Source of the DNA: Asterias rubens
Taxonomy: Eukaryota > Echinodermata > Asteroidea > Forcipulatida > Asteriidae
Reading direction: 5' to 3'
Assembly (NCBI RefSeq): GCF_902459465.1
Contig: NC_047067.1
Coordinates: 22,133,680-22,197,679, forward strand
Length of the DNA stretch: 64,000 nt
The position numbers and the translations under genes were made by a program. Shown here one piece after another: positions 39,401 through 44,662 of this stretch; the first letter of the stretch is position 1; every line of letters starts with the position of its first letter. Under the pieces are notes generated by a model that was not told where the DNA came from, did no database searches, and saw only the letters and a program-made list of their open reading frames with translations.

Positions 39401-41167
39401 GGAATCTCTCGGGATATGGCCAGGGGGTAGGGATAACCCCATGGTATTCTGTCATCACATTGGTCTGGAAGAAACATTGAGCGTACGAACCGATGAAGGC
39501 AGTGAACAGTCCAAGGCAAACCTGCAAGAAGTCCAGCACGTGGTAGGTTATAAGCCTAGTCTTGAATTAACCTAAACAAACTTTAGGTTTTCTCGTTTCT
39601 CCTGCTTCAATCAGGTCCCAATTTCATGGCTCTGCTTACCCCCGAATTCTGCGCTGACGATCACGATTCCCCGCTACGTGCAAGCGCCAAACTTCTGCGC
39701 TAGCCTTTGTAAGCATAGAATGCCTAATAATGAGGAGTACACACGCACAGGAGCCAAAATTTGCCGCTAACCCATAAAAAACGCTTGCCTTAAGCACAGA
39801 AATCCCTGCTTCCGTAAAAGCTGATTCTGCGCTTACGGTAAGCAGAGCCATAAATTGGACCCAGGCCTTGACCTTTCCTTTTTTCTTTTGTACACATTTT
39901 TATTTTATATATTTATTGTATGTATACTTTTACTATTTTTGTTTTCACAATTTCATCTCATCTGGTTGCGTCTTTCTGCTTACATTTGACAATTAGGGGC
40001 CTTACCTGTATTGCTTACCAGTATAAGGTTACCAGCCAAACTACCATGTTTTATGTACAATTTGTGAATGGTACCTTGCTCATTTCTGCTTAAGCAATAT
40101 TTTCTGCTTAAGAAAGTATCTGAAATCTATCTAAAGAAATTGAAAAAAACGACCTTGTACCGTTTCATAATCTTACAGGTTCGTATGGCAACCGCTTTAG
40201 TCGGACGCCATCACGTGGGACAAGCAGACGTCGTCGTTCTGACCCAGTATCGACTCCAGAAGTTTCATATCGAGAAAGAGTTAGAAGCTGCGGGGCTGGA
40301 AGACGTCAAAGTTAGCACTGTCGTTAAGAGTCAAGGTAACCACTGAAATTTTGGTTCTGCATTTTAAAATAAAAAACTTTCTCCTAGCTTCAATTGTATT
40401 TTATAAAGTACTGTTTAAAGGGATGCTGCAGTGAATTAAAATAAAACAGTTAATTTTGCTGTCATTTATTTCTGATATATGTATTGAACATCAATAAAAT
40501 GTGTTTTGTTTCTCACTTGCGTAATTAGCGAATAAGTAATGCCCCCCCTTTTGTGGATTGTTACCGCCCCCCTACCATCGACGTCACGTCGGGAATTCAA
40601 ACATATCGTCGGCAAAAAGAGTCTGGTTCCTAACTACACGCGCCAGGCCACACAATGCACACGTCTCTATATGCACACAGCCAGGGGACCCGACGGCTCG
40701 GGTTCCTGACATGACGTCACATGAACGCTTCCTTTTAGGGGCGGGGTGGGTTCCCCTTATCTCTTGAAAACCACTTTTAAAATACTTGCGCATTAAATAA
40801 AAAATTGTAAAAAATATTTCAGGTTTAAAAAGTCATGTTTAATCGTTAAAATTTGTAAATTAACCACTGCAGCCACCCTTTAGTTCTTCTGTAGTTTTAT
40901 GAAGTGACCTCTTGATAGTATTCGATTCCTGGTCGTGAGCAAGACACTTGACTATTATTACTTCTCTCAATCCAGGGGTAAATGGGTACCTGTGAGGGCA
41001 GAGATGGTTCTTGTGATTGATTTAGCCGAGTAGCACATGTATTTGTTGCACAGGCTGCATACTCCCCACCAGGGAGCTGAGATGGTTTAAGGAATGACTC
41101 AAGGCCCAGTGACCAGGGGTTATAATGTTGGAAGTGCTTTGAGACTATGAAAAAACTAACTATTATA

Positions 41168-41221
<54 letters not shown>

Positions 41222-42140
41222 ATTATTATTAACACTACATTATTCCCAATGTTTCAGGAAACGAGTGGGATTACGTCATCTTGTCGACTGTCCGGTCCTT
41301 ACCGAGGGTAGAGATTGACGAGAGACCGTCAGTGGCGTGGAAGAAACAAAACCTTGGATTCATCACCGATGAAAACCAGACCAATGTCGCCATTACACGG
41401 CCTAGGTTGGGTCTGATCATACTGGGTAGGTTGCAAGCTTTGGCCCGATATCAAAGAGCTTTTTTTCCCCCTTTTTTTTATGCAAGTCGCCAGACACACT
41501 AGGCCTGAATGGCCACTTCAAGGTCTGGGCTACAATTATTTTATTCCAGAGGCCGTTGCCAGCTACTCCTAGGGCTGAAACAGGGTTACCCCCTTTACAT
41601 GTCCATACGGATGTAGGCTTGGGTATCATCAATCCAAAGCCTGGTTGGTAGAGCAGAAACCACTACCTCCCCAACTTTAAGTAGCAAGTGTCGCGACCGG
41701 GACTCGAACCCACACTCTGCTGGTCAAACACCAGAGATTAAATCCGGTGATCTTAACCGCTCGGCCATGAGCCATTGCTCGAAAAAGTCCGCCAATTATT
41801 AGCAGCAGTGAAATAAAGTGACACTTTATATATCACGGGATTAATTCTTATGTGTTTTATAAGAAACATTTTAAATTTTTGTCATGGTTCCTGACCATTA
41901 AAAGTAAAAGTTAAACTTGTTTTCGTTAGAGTGGGTGATACTCTTTGAAATGCCATTCACTCAAAAAATCTATTTTTTAATGTTTGGGGCCAAAAATCTG
42001 ACATAGCATCTTTAATCTACTTCTTGTTCATTTCAGGCAACAAGTTTCTGCTCCAGACGGATCGTACTTGGAAAGACTTGACCAGATACTATTCCACGAA
42101 GGGAGCTCTGATGGATGCCACGAACTTCCTCCCAGCGTGA
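6984..42140 (+). CDS. HELZ2: HELZ2-like protein: zinc fingers, two UPF1-type helicases and an RNB exonuclease (37 coding exons)
   Basis: The spliced model is 10,686 nt, giving 3561 residues plus a TGA stop; every exon junction keeps frame. Domain order is TPR-like helices (about 20-190), CCCH modules (about 330-412, 530-613, 685-768), a C2H2 finger (from C899), CCCH (950-972), helicase 1 (Walker A 1418-1425, DEAG 1541-1544), RNB (aspartates 2229, 2235, 2237, 2238) and helicase 2 (Walker A 3100-3107, DEAG 3279-3282). Helicase-RNB-helicase is the arrangement of HELZ2 (PRIC285), in mammals an interferon-induced RNA helicase and 3'-5' exoribonuclease and a nuclear-receptor coactivator. This protein is longer than human HELZ2 (about 2650 residues), mostly through zinc-finger and linker repeats. 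The ATG at 6984 is the first in its exon, but the frame stays open upstream to a possible acceptor at 6954, so an upstream coding exon cannot be excluded. Exons are listed in the sub-entries. A role in RNA decay or antiviral defence here is inference from the family. Confidence 0.88.
7640..7770 (+). mobile_element. Probable LINE 3' tail ending in an AATTG microsatellite
   Basis: The segment ends in GATTGAATTGAATTGAATA. This resembles the end of the LINE fragment at 22650-23338, which finishes in CAATTGAATTGAATT. No coding part remains. Confidence 0.4.
7972..8177 (+). mobile_element. Shortened family-1 MITE, orientation B
   Basis: GCACTGGAAACTATTGGTAA at the left and AACAATAAGTGTCCAGTGCC at the right are the family-1 ends. 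The central part is collapsed to a short hairpin. Confidence 0.65.
9483..9635. mobile_element. Fold-back MITE with about 35-bp near-perfect arms
   Basis: GAGTGCGTTTTGGCGACCCC through AACTGTTTC at left is repeated inverted as GAAACAGTTTTTGGTTGGGG through AAAACGCACTC at right. It lies in the intron after exon 5 of the HELZ2-like gene. Confidence 0.8.
9645..9800 (+). repeat. Degenerate tandem repeat around AATTTCACAACATCGCG
   Basis: Four imperfect units of roughly 40-55 bp follow the fold-back element. Each contains AATTTCACAACA or a close variant. Confidence 0.6.
9830..10221 (+). mobile_element. Family-1 MITE, orientation A
   Basis: It is bounded by TTAAAGGCAGTGGACACTAT and the inverted AATAGTGTCCACTGCCTTTA. 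The central palindrome TTTCGAGACCTCAAGTTC / AAGGTCTCGAAATC is present. Exon 6 begins 35 bp after its end. Confidence 0.85.
11816..12132. mobile_element. Long-arm fold-back element (about 320 bp)
   Basis: The left arm AGCCTTGCTCAAGGCAGTCG (then TTTACTCCGAAAA and CAGCGGC-related sequence) is matched inverted by the right arm ending CGACTGCCTTGAGCAAGGCT. Inner copies of CGGGTGGGT-type sequence and a CCGCATGCGG palindrome lie between. It is in the intron between exons 7 and 8. Confidence 0.75.
12559..12686 (+). mobile_element. Short fold-back MITE, TTTCCGTATGGCGCCACCAC arms
   Basis: About 30-bp arms surround an AT-rich loop. A second copy lies in opposite orientation at 59961-60092, with a nearly identical core. 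Confidence 0.8.
12705..12793 (-). mobile_element. End fragment of MITE family 2 (AAAGGAACACGTTGCCTTGG)
   Basis: Its reverse complement matches the left end of the element starting at 51099 for about 90 bp, including GGCAACGTGTTCCTTTAA at the terminus. Confidence 0.65.
13255..18445 (+). CDS. HELZ2: HELZ2-like exons 9-15: three duplicated CCCH modules, a C2H2 and a CCCH finger (residues 238-1018)
   Basis: Exons are 13255-13417, 13932-14338, 14787-14985, 15624-16027, 16589-17053, 17299-17803 and 18247-18445. A module of about 100 residues occurs three times. Each copy has a CxxC near its start (C330/C333 in copy 1), a conserved HHPW, a KWCVVKA-like strand, and a C-x5-C-x4-C-x3-H finger (397/403/408/412, 598/604/609/613, 753/759/764/768). 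It ends in an LQLW helix followed by EEHK. Ser/Pro/Ala-rich linkers precede the copies. In copy 3, linker and module share one exon. Exon 14 holds a long Ser/Thr linker and a C2H2 finger starting CSYC (C899). Exons 14-15 form a CCCH of spacing C-x7-C-x9-C-x3-H (950-972). Such fingers occur at the HELZ2 N-terminus and probably bind RNA. Confidence 0.85.
13543..13872 (+). mobile_element. tRNA-derived SINE, family A
   Basis: The head has a pol III B box in GTGGGTTCGAATCCCGG; the body has GAGCAAGACACTTAACTATA and AGGGAGCTGAGATGGTTTAA. The tail is an ATT microsatellite. Related copies are at 20008, 21560 and 40915. Confidence 0.85.
14471..14607. mobile_element. Fold-back MITE, AGACTTTCTGGGACGATAGG arms
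   Basis: Arms of about 33 bp are perfectly inverted (AGACTTTCTGGG... and ...CCCAGAAAGTCT) around a 70-bp loop. It lies between exons 10 and 11. Confidence 0.85.
15110..15200. repeat. Fold-back fragment, GATTTCACAAAG type
   Basis: GGATTTCACAAAGAGTTAGT at the left is partly mirrored by CATGAAATCGACCCC at the right, with an internal TAGGACTAGTCCTA palindrome. Confidence 0.5.
15285..15500. repeat. Imperfect inverted repeat of about 215 bp
   Basis: TCCACAGATTTACATTAAAC with the following CTTACAAG, ATAATAGTAGAAAGCTTTCC and TTTTTGAGAAATGAGT are mirrored by ACTCATTTCTCAAAAACTA, AAGGGAAGCATTGTACTAT and GTTTAATGTAAATCTGTGGA. The arms continue slightly outward to about 15250 and 15520. Confidence 0.6.
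18015..18199. mobile_element. Fold-back MITE, AAGTCTGGTTCATACTTCCT arms
   Basis: The left arm includes CTGCGAATGCGATAC and the right GTATCGCATTCCCATTTGCA then GGAAGTATGAACC. It lies in the intron after exon 14. Confidence 0.75.
18493..19217. mobile_element. Two family-1 MITEs fused head to head (B then A)
   Basis: The first copy (18493-18872) runs in orientation B and the second (about 18873-19217) in orientation A. Together they make a ~0.7 kb inverted repeat in the intron between exons 15 and 16. Each copy retains its own central palindrome. Confidence 0.8.
19299..28883 (+). CDS. HELZ2: HELZ2-like exons 16-26: first UPF1-type (SF1) helicase (residues 1019-1829)
   Basis: Exons are 19299-19430, 19730-19960, 20404-20672, 21299-21500, 23376-23611, 24317-24547, 25592-25964, 26767-27048, 27507-27617, 27993-28068 and 28594-28883. 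Exons 16-20 encode the beta-rich region preceding the core. Helicase motifs in order are GPFGTGKT (I, 1418-1425), CTYTN (Ia), IDEAG (II, 1540-1544), AGDHVQMS (III), SNYRTN, IVTPYKMQ, ENVQGRQFRVLVIST (V) and TAMTRAQ (VI). The set is complete, so ATPase activity is likely. The intron between exons 22 and 23 appears to start with GC rather than GT (25965); no nearby GT keeps frame. The last residues precede the RNB exon directly, with a phase-0 join. Confidence 0.9.
19573..19690 (+). mobile_element. tRNA-derived SINE fragment, family D
   Basis: A box-like (TGGTGGTCTAGTTAGTATG) and B box-like (GTGGGTTTGAATCCTACTC) segments lie about 35 nt apart. The body is short and unrelated to family A. Confidence 0.5.
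20008..20358 (+). mobile_element. tRNA-derived SINE, family A
   Basis: It has the head GGGGTGTCGTGGTCGAGTGG with B box GGTTCGAATCCCGG, the full family-A body and a TTATTATTATTAT tail. It lies between exons 17 and 18. Confidence 0.88.
20884..21018. mobile_element. GGGGCCGATTTCAC-type fold-back with GCGATNNCATCGC repeats
   Basis: GGGGCCGATTTCACGTACGT opens the element. Internal repeats of TTGCGATGAGATCGCAA and ATCGCAATTGCGATG pair with each other. Confidence 0.5.
21560..22640 (+). mobile_element. SINE (family A) split by a TTAA-inserted element
   Basis: SINE sequence with B box GTGGGTTCGAACCCCAG runs to 21614. It resumes at 22380 with GCAAGACACTTAACCATTGC and ends in an ATT tail near 22640. 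The body after the break (TCCTGTGTGTTGTGTTAAGC) differs from other family-A copies and may be a subfamily. Confidence 0.75.
21619..22375 (+). mobile_element. piggyBac-like DNA transposon, internally deleted (757 bp)
   Basis: TTAA lies at both ends (21615-21618 and 22376-22379). The terminal inverted repeats are CCCTTTGTGCGCT and AGCGTGCTAAGGG. Subterminal GTCGGCGACTCCAGTCGCC repeats are present. An acidic reading frame from the ATG at 21879 (MDVHAAFLENFQDSDSGESD) resembles the N-terminus of piggyBac transposases, but it stops soon after and the catalytic domain is absent. It is a non-autonomous derivative. Confidence 0.75.
22650..23338 (+). mobile_element. 5'-truncated LINE (L2/CR1-like) with reverse-transcriptase C-terminus
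   Basis: A frame open from at least 22662 to a stop at 23109-23111 carries LKWVTHVDSIVRKAQQRLFF, then LRSFRVSQDLLVKFYRAVVE and ends near RNSFYPSAIRLLND. These are typical of the C-terminal end of non-LTR reverse-transcriptase proteins. A 3' UTR of about 230 bp follows, ending in an AATTG microsatellite. It lies between exons 19 and 20. Confidence 0.85.
23630..24007 (+). mobile_element. Family-1 MITE, orientation B, with variant core
   Basis: TTAAAGGCACTGGACACTAT opens the element and GGTGTCCAGTGTCTGTAAG closes it. The core palindrome is GAGATCTCAGCTGAGGTCTC, unlike most other copies. Confidence 0.8.
24578..24785 (+). mobile_element. MITE family 3 (AAGCCCCTTTCACACGAGAG)
   Basis: About 208 bp, with the inner inverted pieces TTTTAGCAAGGGTCCCTTGC and GTAAAATTTTACAAAATG. 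A similar copy lies at 35076-35284. Each follows the exon that carries a Walker A motif. Confidence 0.65.
24788..25293 (+). mobile_element. SINE family B with five internal 80-bp tandem units
   Basis: The body starts CTTTCTGCTCTACCAGCCAG. Units of exactly 80 bp begin at 24821, 24901, 24981, 25061 and 25141, each with GATGATACCCATGCCTACAT (or AAGCC) and GGGGGTAACCCTGTTTCAGC. The 3' end is GTGTGTCTGGCGACTTGCAT and an A-rich tail. Confidence 0.85.
26189..26572 (+). mobile_element. Family-1 MITE, orientation A, inserted after a poly-T tract
   Basis: The 21-nt T run at 26170-26190 is followed by TTAAGACAGTGGACACTATT; the right end is AATAGTGTCCACTGCCTTTA. The core is GATTTCGAGACCTC / GAGGTCTCGAAATC. 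Confidence 0.85.
28178..28252 (+). repeat. 24-bp tandem repeat, three units
   Basis: CGCCAGGAGTGTCACTGAGT plus ACAG is repeated at 24-bp spacing, then a TATATAAGAAGCC...ATT microsatellite tail suggests the end of a retroposon. Confidence 0.75.
29275..29482. mobile_element. Fold-back MITE between exons 26 and 27
   Basis: ACTGAAAAGACCGATCCAGT with TAGGCTCCGCCC is mirrored by GGGCGGAGCTTAGTGGATCA with GTCTATTG. Confidence 0.55.
29712..33286 (+). CDS. HELZ2: HELZ2-like exon 27: RNB (RNase II/R family) exoribonuclease domain in one 3575-nt exon
   Basis: A single long open exon (residues 1830-3021) sits between the two helicases. The RNase II signature appears as TIDPPGCRDLDDAL followed by HIADVS. 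The four aspartates that coordinate the catalytic metals in RNase II/Rrp44/Dis3 are all present (2229, 2235, 2237, 2238), which predicts an active 3'-5' exoribonuclease. A later RNB-typical stretch (YTHFTSPIRRYFDLVVHR) is also intact. The N-terminal 150 residues are charged and probably a linker. The acceptor is AG at 29710-29711; the donor is GTACGT at 33287, giving a phase-2 join to exon 28 at 34038. A single giant exon in an otherwise finely split gene is striking. It contains no stop and no recognisable repeat. Confidence 0.93.
33487..33574. repeat. Near-perfect 88-bp hairpin
   Basis: CTTAAACTGTCGTTTAAAAC and GGCAGGGTC are mirrored by GACCCTGCAAGATTTTAAAC and GGCAGTTTAAG. The inner part GGCTGTGCG / ATGGCACGGCC also partly pairs. 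Confidence 0.7.
33690..33775 (+). repeat. Dispersed repeat shared with 60535-60605
   Basis: CACCAATAGGAATAGCGAAA and CTGTCTGGGGTATTTATGAA recur with few changes upstream of the giantin-like gene. A weaker copy lies near 60430-60470. Confidence 0.65.
34038..42140 (+). CDS. HELZ2: HELZ2-like exons 28-37: second UPF1-type helicase and C-terminus (residues 3021-3561)
   Basis: Exons are 34038-34132, 34857-35006, 35610-35744, 36320-36612, 37537-37733, 38654-38756, 39321-39542, 40179-40335, 41258-41425 and 42037-42140. Motifs are GPPGTGKT (3100-3107, split by the intron after 35006), YCGPSNKSVD (Ia), VDEAG (II), LIGDHKQLRP (III), IQYRM, VLTQYRLQ (IV), KSQGNEWDYVILST (V) and VAITRPR (VI). Motif VI has Pro where TRAR is usual. 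The protein ends about 30 residues after motif VI, with no C-terminal extension. The stop is at 42138-42140 and a SINE begins immediately after it, so the native 3' end may have been changed. Confidence 0.9.
34196..34720 (+). mobile_element. tRNA-headed SINE interrupted by a fold-back MITE
   Basis: The head (ACAGCTGAGCGGTCTAAGGC, B box GGGTTCGAATCCTGG) stops at about 34283. A GAAATTTNATAGAGCTGCT-type fold-back fills 34284-34487, with arms GTGCTTAGCAG and AAATTTGCTTAGCGTGAAAT. SINE-like sequence then continues (CATTTATCATAATTGCTTCT). Confidence 0.6.
35076..35284 (+). mobile_element. MITE family 3, second copy
   Basis: It matches 24578-24785 along its length (GCAAGGGTCCCTTGCTA, GTAAAATTTTACAAAATG, TTTCTGTCGTGTGAACAGCA). 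Confidence 0.65.
35290..35446 (+). mobile_element. LINE fragment: reverse-transcriptase C-terminal tail
   Basis: The frame reads LWNKLPPEIRQSDSVMKLKK and ends LKTKLFRAR before a TAA. This is the usual C-terminal end of many non-LTR retrotransposon proteins. A family-1 MITE end fragment follows at 35477-35561. Confidence 0.7.
35477..35561 (+). mobile_element. Family-1 MITE end fragment
   Basis: TCTCCATTGCTTGTTACCAA through TTTGAGTAATTACGAATAGA and CTGCCTTTAA are the right-hand arm of family 1. Confidence 0.65.
35830..36005. repeat. CTTAGCAGCTCTATGAAATTGGG-type fold-back repeat
   Basis: The right end CCTTAGCAGCTCTATGAAAT resembles ends at 34284-34487, 39615-39862, 39997-40125, 52790-52930 and 57085-57143. 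Confidence 0.5.
36096..36260. mobile_element. Fold-back MITE, TTACGGGCAATTTG arms
   Basis: TTTACGGGCAATTTGG is mirrored by CTCAATTTGCCCGTAAA about 140 bp further on. It lies 60 bp before exon 31. Confidence 0.6.
36774..37127 (+). mobile_element. Family-1 MITE, orientation B, divergent, different core
   Basis: It runs from TTAAAGGCACTAGATGTGTT to ATGTTCAGTGCCTTTAA. Its core is a CTGAGCAAGACTTCAGGCCT / GAAGCCTTTCTCAG palindrome instead of the usual one. Confidence 0.7.
37153..37455 (+). mobile_element. Full-length SINE family B with tRNA head
   Basis: The head is GTCATGGCCGAGCGGTGAAG with B box GTGGGTTCGGATCCCGG. The body is CTTTCTGCTCTACCGGCCAG and GGGGTAACCCTGTTTCAGCC; the tail is A-rich then AAT repeats. 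It supplies the single-unit version of the array seen at 24788. Confidence 0.85.
37767..38139 (+). mobile_element. Family-1 MITE, orientation A, different ends and core
   Basis: The ends are TTAAAGGGAAGGTACACTAT and GTGTACCTTCCCTTTAA. The core is AATAAAAGACTTCTAGCTTG / AAGTCTTTTATT. The arms between are clearly family 1. Confidence 0.75.
38190..38366. mobile_element. Fold-back MITE, TTAAGGCCCGGTCACACAGG arms
   Basis: The left arm includes CCCCGATATTGTGAAGGAAA and the right TTATCGGGGCCTGCGTGACC then GGGCCTAA. The inner TCGATTGGTTGAA / TCAATCAATCGA also pairs. Confidence 0.8.
39115..39265 (+). repeat. Copy of the GGTTCTTTTCAGAACC dispersed repeat
   Basis: It matches 6750-6900 through GATCAGAGCATACCGATTGA, AACCAATGGTTCTTTTCAGA and CATTACATGGTGTTAACGC. 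It ends 55 bp before exon 34. Confidence 0.65.
39615..39862. mobile_element. Fold-back MITE, GGTCCCAATTTCATGGCTCT arms
   Basis: The left arm CCCAATTTCATGGCTCTGCT is mirrored by TAAGCAGAGCCATAAATTGG. The interior carries repeated GCGCTNACG and CTTGCC motifs. Confidence 0.65.
40414..40883. mobile_element. TTAA-ended MITE of about 470 bp
   Basis: TTTAAAGGGATGCTGCAGTG at left is mirrored by CACTGCAGCCACCCTTTAG at right. The rest does not match family 1. Confidence 0.65.
40915..41232 (+). mobile_element. 5'-truncated SINE family A with long ATT tail
   Basis: It begins around the B box (GATTCCTGGTCGTGAGCAAG), keeps the family-A body, and ends in an uninterrupted ATT microsatellite (41167-41219) 26 bp before exon 36. 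Confidence 0.85.
41460..41775 (-). mobile_element. SINE family B, minus strand, with tRNA head
   Basis: The reverse complement reads from GGCTCATGGCCGAGCGGTTA through a B box (GTGGGTTCGAGTCCCGG) and the family-B body, to an A-rich tail beginning beside 41470. It is between exons 36 and 37. Confidence 0.85.
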
Positions 42141-42472
42141 AAACCCTGGTGGGCTTGTGTGAAAAGTGCTCGCCTCACAATAAGGTGACCCTGGTTCGAT
42201 ACCCGGCCAGGGCCGTATGTTAGTTGAGTTGTGCGTTGGTTCTCTGCTGTGCCACAAGGGTTTTCCAGACCATCCGGTTTTCCTCTCTCGGGAAAAATGT
42301 TACACTTTTGATCTCTGACTGTGCTCCTCTGTGTTCATAATGGGTTGATGTGGCTGGCTGCCAACGGCGCCCTTGCATGCCTACTTCTCGAACACATTGT
42401 AGCCGCGTCCTTCGCAATTCAGCTCTTAGCTGCGAGTAAGGATGATTAGCATCTAAGATTATTATTATAACA
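42141..42472 (+). mobile_element. tRNA-derived SINE, family C, abutting the HELZ2-like stop codon
   Basis: It starts AAACCCTGGTGGGCTTGTGT directly after the TGA at 42138-42140. It contains a B box (CTGGTTCGATACCCGGCC) and a body (TGCCACAAGGGTTTTCCAGA, AATGGGTTGATGTGGCTGGC) and ends in ATTATTATT. It would be transcribed as the start of the HELZ2-like 3' UTR. Confidence 0.75.
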
Positions 42473-44237
42473 AACTTGACGACTCCCTTTCATACCATGT
42501 TATTTTTTTCAGATACATGTAAAAGAAATGTAAAATAAGAATATTTTTAATATGACTGTCTGTAATGCTCACAGTTGTAAACCATTAGTGACTTTGTACA
42601 ATAATGCAAATTTTGTGTACACAGTTTCCTGAATATTTTGTAAAATTTCATTATCTAAATAGATTTTAATTTGTTTGTAAACTGTACTATCAAAATGTAT
42701 GTAGTTTGTATGTAAATTGTATTTTAAAGACAGTGGACACTATTGGTAATTGTCAAAGACCAGTCTTCTCACTTGGTGTATCTCAACATATGCATAACAT
42801 AACAAACCTGTGAAAGTTTGAGCTCAATTGGTCGTCGGAGTTCTGAGATAACTATGAAAGAAAAAAACCCCCTTGTCACACGAAGTTGTGTGCTTTCAGA
42901 TGCTTGATTTCGAGACCTCAAATTCTAAACTTGAGGTCTCGAAATCAAATTCGTGGAAAATTACTTCTTTCTCGAAAACTATGTCACTTCAGAGGAAGCC
43001 GTTTCTCACAATGTTTTATACTATCAACCTCTCCCCATTACTTGTTACCAAATGAACTTTTATGCTGATAATTATTTTGAGTAATTACCAATAGTGTCCA
43101 CTGCCTTTAATAATTTGTAACTAATTTGTATTGTCTAAATAATTTGTATTTAAATTGTATTATCTTAATAATTTGTATGTAAATTGTATTATCTTAATAA
43201 GTTGTATGTACATGTAATTTGTATACAATGTGTAATGTCAACATTCCCCTATATAATAAGTATTATAGAATAATGTATGTATACATAAAAGGCTATATAA
43301 TTTAAGTGGAATAAAAACTGTTTAGCAGTCTAAATATTTGAATTTATAACAGATTTATTTATACTGAATGAAAATAATGTAACTTGATTTATATATTTTT
43401 TATGATTAGTGCAGGCTGAAATAGTACAAAAACTGTTTCTATCTATATTTAGGTACACACCCAAGGTTTAGGAATATCTCAAACTACAAAAACTACATTT
43501 TGAAATGCTTTGACGGACGTAGGCCTAAAACTCACAATGTTGAAAAATCTTAGTGGTTTTTATTTGGTTATTTATTTTGTTATCAGATTTTGTAAAATCC
43601 AAAGTGTAACTGACCTGTGTGAATGGCTTTTCAGCATTTGGTGCGACTGCGAACTCAATTATTTTATTGGTATCTCTGCATTTTAGATTTTTTTCTTTCT
43701 TTTTTCAGAACCACCTTTGTGCCATGAATAAGAACTTACAATTAACTATAGGTTCCGGATAATTACTAATATTATAAGCTAAACAAATTGTCTGTATTAA
43801 TGAATTTAAATAAGTAGATTTATATCGAAAGGGACGACTAGAAACTAGAGTTTCTAAATTTTATGTTGTATGCCTAATATTCTAAGCTCATAAGAACAGA
43901 CTCGTTTGTATGTTGTAATTTTAGATTTAAAAAAATAAGGGAAGATTAGGGGGTTTATTTAAAATGTAGGCTTAACCGACCTTTTTTAGAAACCAAAAAA
44001 AATGGGCGGAAACTGACGATCGAGAGTCTTGATCAACACTTTTGGAGACACTGAAAGTTACTATTTTCATCAAAGTGTTGGTGTGTAAGTATTAAAAATG
44101 GGAATAATAATGGGGTGACATAAAATGCATGCATACAATGTGACTCCGAAGCTAACACAAGTCAAAACATGTGTGACATTGTTAAATACCTCAAATGTAA
44201 AGCTGTAACTTTCTTTATCTAAAATATATAAGCTATT
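42473..44237. other. AT-rich 3' flank of the HELZ2-like gene
   Basis: It holds a family-1 MITE (42724-43110), short repeats of TTGTATGTAAATTGTATTATC near 43120-43210, and an AATAAA at 43310-43315 that could end the HELZ2-like mRNA. No coding frame is convincing. Confidence 0.5.
42724..43110 (+). mobile_element. Family-1 MITE, orientation A, well preserved
   Basis: TTAAAGACAGTGGACACTAT and AATAGTGTCCACTGCCTTTA (plus A) bound it. The core is TTTCGAGACCTCAAATTCTA / AACTTGAGGTCTCGAAA. Confidence 0.87.
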
Positions 44238-44390
44238 TGTGGTGATTTTACATGTTATTGTAATAGCGCCCTCTCTTGGCAGACTTTAGACAGTTAAAAC
44301 ATGGCTACCTAGTTACAGACATGTAGCAGTTCATGAATAAATATAATCAAAGAATAATCCTTGCCATCCGTGTAATCTCAAATCAAAACA
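44238..44390 (+). repeat. 5' LTR (153 bp)
   Basis: It runs from TGTGG to AAACA and is followed directly by the tRNA-Leu-type primer-binding site at 44391. It matches the 3' LTR at 48887-49039 in length and, by eye, in sequence. It contains AATAAA (start near 44336), a plausible polyadenylation signal. Confidence 0.93.
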
Positions 44391-44662
44391 TGGTGTCAGA
44401 AGTGAAGATTTCTCCTGTCAAGACAGTATAGCTGAAGATTGATAGAAGGTGAGCCATAAATCAGCCATAAAACTCAAGAATTGCCGATATAAAAAGACAT
44501 AGAAAAAAAACGTTGTAACGTTTATTGTCGAACTGATCTCATACGTTGGGGGACGGGCTTTGCTCCTCCTGTTGTCTAGCTATTACAGGCTTTATAATAG
44601 GGGTATGTACCTGACAGAGATCTATAATACTCATCAATAAAAGGACAATCTTGAACACTAAA

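Noticed and set aside
40897-41235. Minus-strand frame starting with a long Ile run
   Set aside because: The Ile run is the translated ATT microsatellite at the end of a SINE.
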